Origin: Desulfofustis sp.
GTDB taxonomy: Bacteria > Desulfobacterota > Desulfobulbia > Desulfobulbales > Desulfocapsaceae
Assembly (NCBI GenBank): GCA_029287755.1
Contig: JARFQM010000133.1
Coordinates: 1-5,956, forward strand
DNA length: 5,956 nucleotides
Direction of reading: 5' to 3'
Position numbers and translations under genes: made by a program. Positions 5,280 through 5,956 of the stretch are shown here, piece after piece; positions within the stretch are counted from its first letter, which is position 1; each line of letters opens with the position of its first letter. The notes under the pieces are model-generated. The model made no database searches and was not told where the DNA came from. It was given only the letters and a program-made list of their open reading frames with translations.

Positions 5280-5956
5280 ATGGCACCTAAAAAAATCCTC
5301 AATCTCGACTTTTTCAAACGACCTCTCACGACCGAACTCTTCGGCATCAAGGCGAAAGAGGTCGGCCTGCCGCCCGGCTCGCTGATTCATGTCGGCAAGC
5401 AGAAAATCGAAAAGCCGGTCATCGGCCTGGTCGACTATGATCAAGAGAATTTCGACACCCGCACAGACATCACCATAGAAGAGGCCACGGCGTTCAAAGA
5501 GACCCCATCAGTCAGCTGGATCAACCTGAGCGGTATCCACGACACCAGCATCATTGAGCTGTTCGGGCAACGTTTCGGTATTCACAACCTGGCCCTCGAG
5601 GACATTCTCAACACCCACCATCGACCGAAGTTCGAAGAGATGGACGGATACAGCCTGATCATCCTGAAGATGCTGTTTTTTGACGAGACGACCCAAAGCA
5701 TTGATGCAGAACAGATCAGCCTGATCCTCGGACCGCACTATGTCCTGACCTTCCAGGAAAAGGAGGGCGACGTGTTCGATGGCGTGCGCGAGCGTTTGCA
5801 GCGCAGCAACGGCCGAATCAGCCAGCGCGGCCCGGACTATCTCGCCTATGCCCTGATCGACTCGATAGTCGACAGTTATTTTCATATCCTGGAAAAAGTT
5901 GGTGACAAACTTACCCAATTGGAGGAGGACCTGCTCATCAACCCTGAGCAGTCGAC
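5280..5956 (+). CDS. corA: Magnesium/cobalt channel CorA, cytoplasmic part (gene cut by the window end)
   Basis: CorA is a pentameric inner-membrane channel for Mg2+ (also Co2+ and Ni2+). The 225 residues present form the cytoplasmic funnel domain and resemble the Thermotoga maritima CorA branch: EVGLPPGSLIHVGK (27-40), SWINLSGIHD (79-88), FGIHNLALEDILNTHHRPK (99-117), EQISLILG (144-151), LTFQEKEGDVFDGVRER (156-172) and DYLAYALIDSIVDSYF (186-201). D108 in LEDILN is at the place of the Mg2+-sensing aspartate of the Thermotoga protein. The start of the long stalk helix (from about 187) is included. The membrane helices and the GMN selectivity motif lie outside the window; the family is about 350 residues. 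No frameshift is seen. It follows the AstE/AspA-like gene by 52 bases on the same strand. Confidence 0.95.
   Translation, partial: MAPKKILNLDFFKRPLTTELFGIKAKEVGLPPGSLIHVGKQKIEKPVIGLVDYDQENFDTRTDITIEEATAFKETPSVSWINLSGIHDTSIIELFGQRFGIHNLALEDILNTHHRPKFEEMDGYSLIILKMLFFDETTQSIDAEQISLILGPHYVLTFQEKEGDVFDGVRERLQRSNGRISQRGPDYLAYALIDSIVDSYFHILEKVGDKLTQLEEDLLINPEQS

Overview
The window reads as ordinary, fairly GC-rich bacterial chromosome with tight, operon-style gene packing. It looks Gram-negative: the RimK is of the Escherichia coli type and the gene set is proteobacterial. The transporter sequences give me an impression of Desulfuromonas/Geobacter relatives, but that is from memory, and a gammaproteobacterium is possible. 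There are seven genes: five complete and two cut by the window ends. I see no mobile element, CRISPR array, tRNA or rRNA.

Layout. Positions 1-2533 are transcribed leftwards: a GNAT N-acetyltransferase (2021-2533), an M20-family metallo-deacylase/peptidase (891-2024, overlapping the GNAT gene by ATGA) and, after a 103-base gap, the N-terminal 262 residues of an MgtE magnesium channel (1-787). Positions 2534-2838 form a visibly AT-richer divergent intergenic region. It holds a perfect TATAAT -10 box for the rightward genes, a weak candidate promoter for the leftward ones, and a doubtful 61-codon reading frame. Positions 2839-5956 are transcribed rightwards: a retropepsin-like protein of the family usually mislabelled 'ATP-dependent zinc protease' (2839-3297), the ATP-grasp glutamate ligase RimK (3294-4199), an AstE/AspA-type zinc carboxypeptidase-fold deacylase (4196-5227), then 52 bases later the cytoplasmic part of a CorA magnesium channel (5280-5956, cut off). 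The first three rightward genes overlap by ATGA at both junctions, so they are probably translationally coupled.

How the genes may work together. RimK ligates glutamate to a carboxylate acceptor (ribosomal protein S6 in E. coli). The retropepsin-like protein and the AstE/AspA-like hydrolase are plausible editing or removal enzymes for RimK products. Across the intergenic region an acyltransferase is paired with a deacylase-type M20 hydrolase. The core of the window can therefore be read as two 'add and remove' modules acting on amino groups and amide bonds, bracketed by two unrelated Mg2+ channels. The association of RimK with retropepsin-like and AstE/AspA-like genes is already known from comparative genomics; the substrate and the link to the GNAT/M20 pair are not shown by the sequence.
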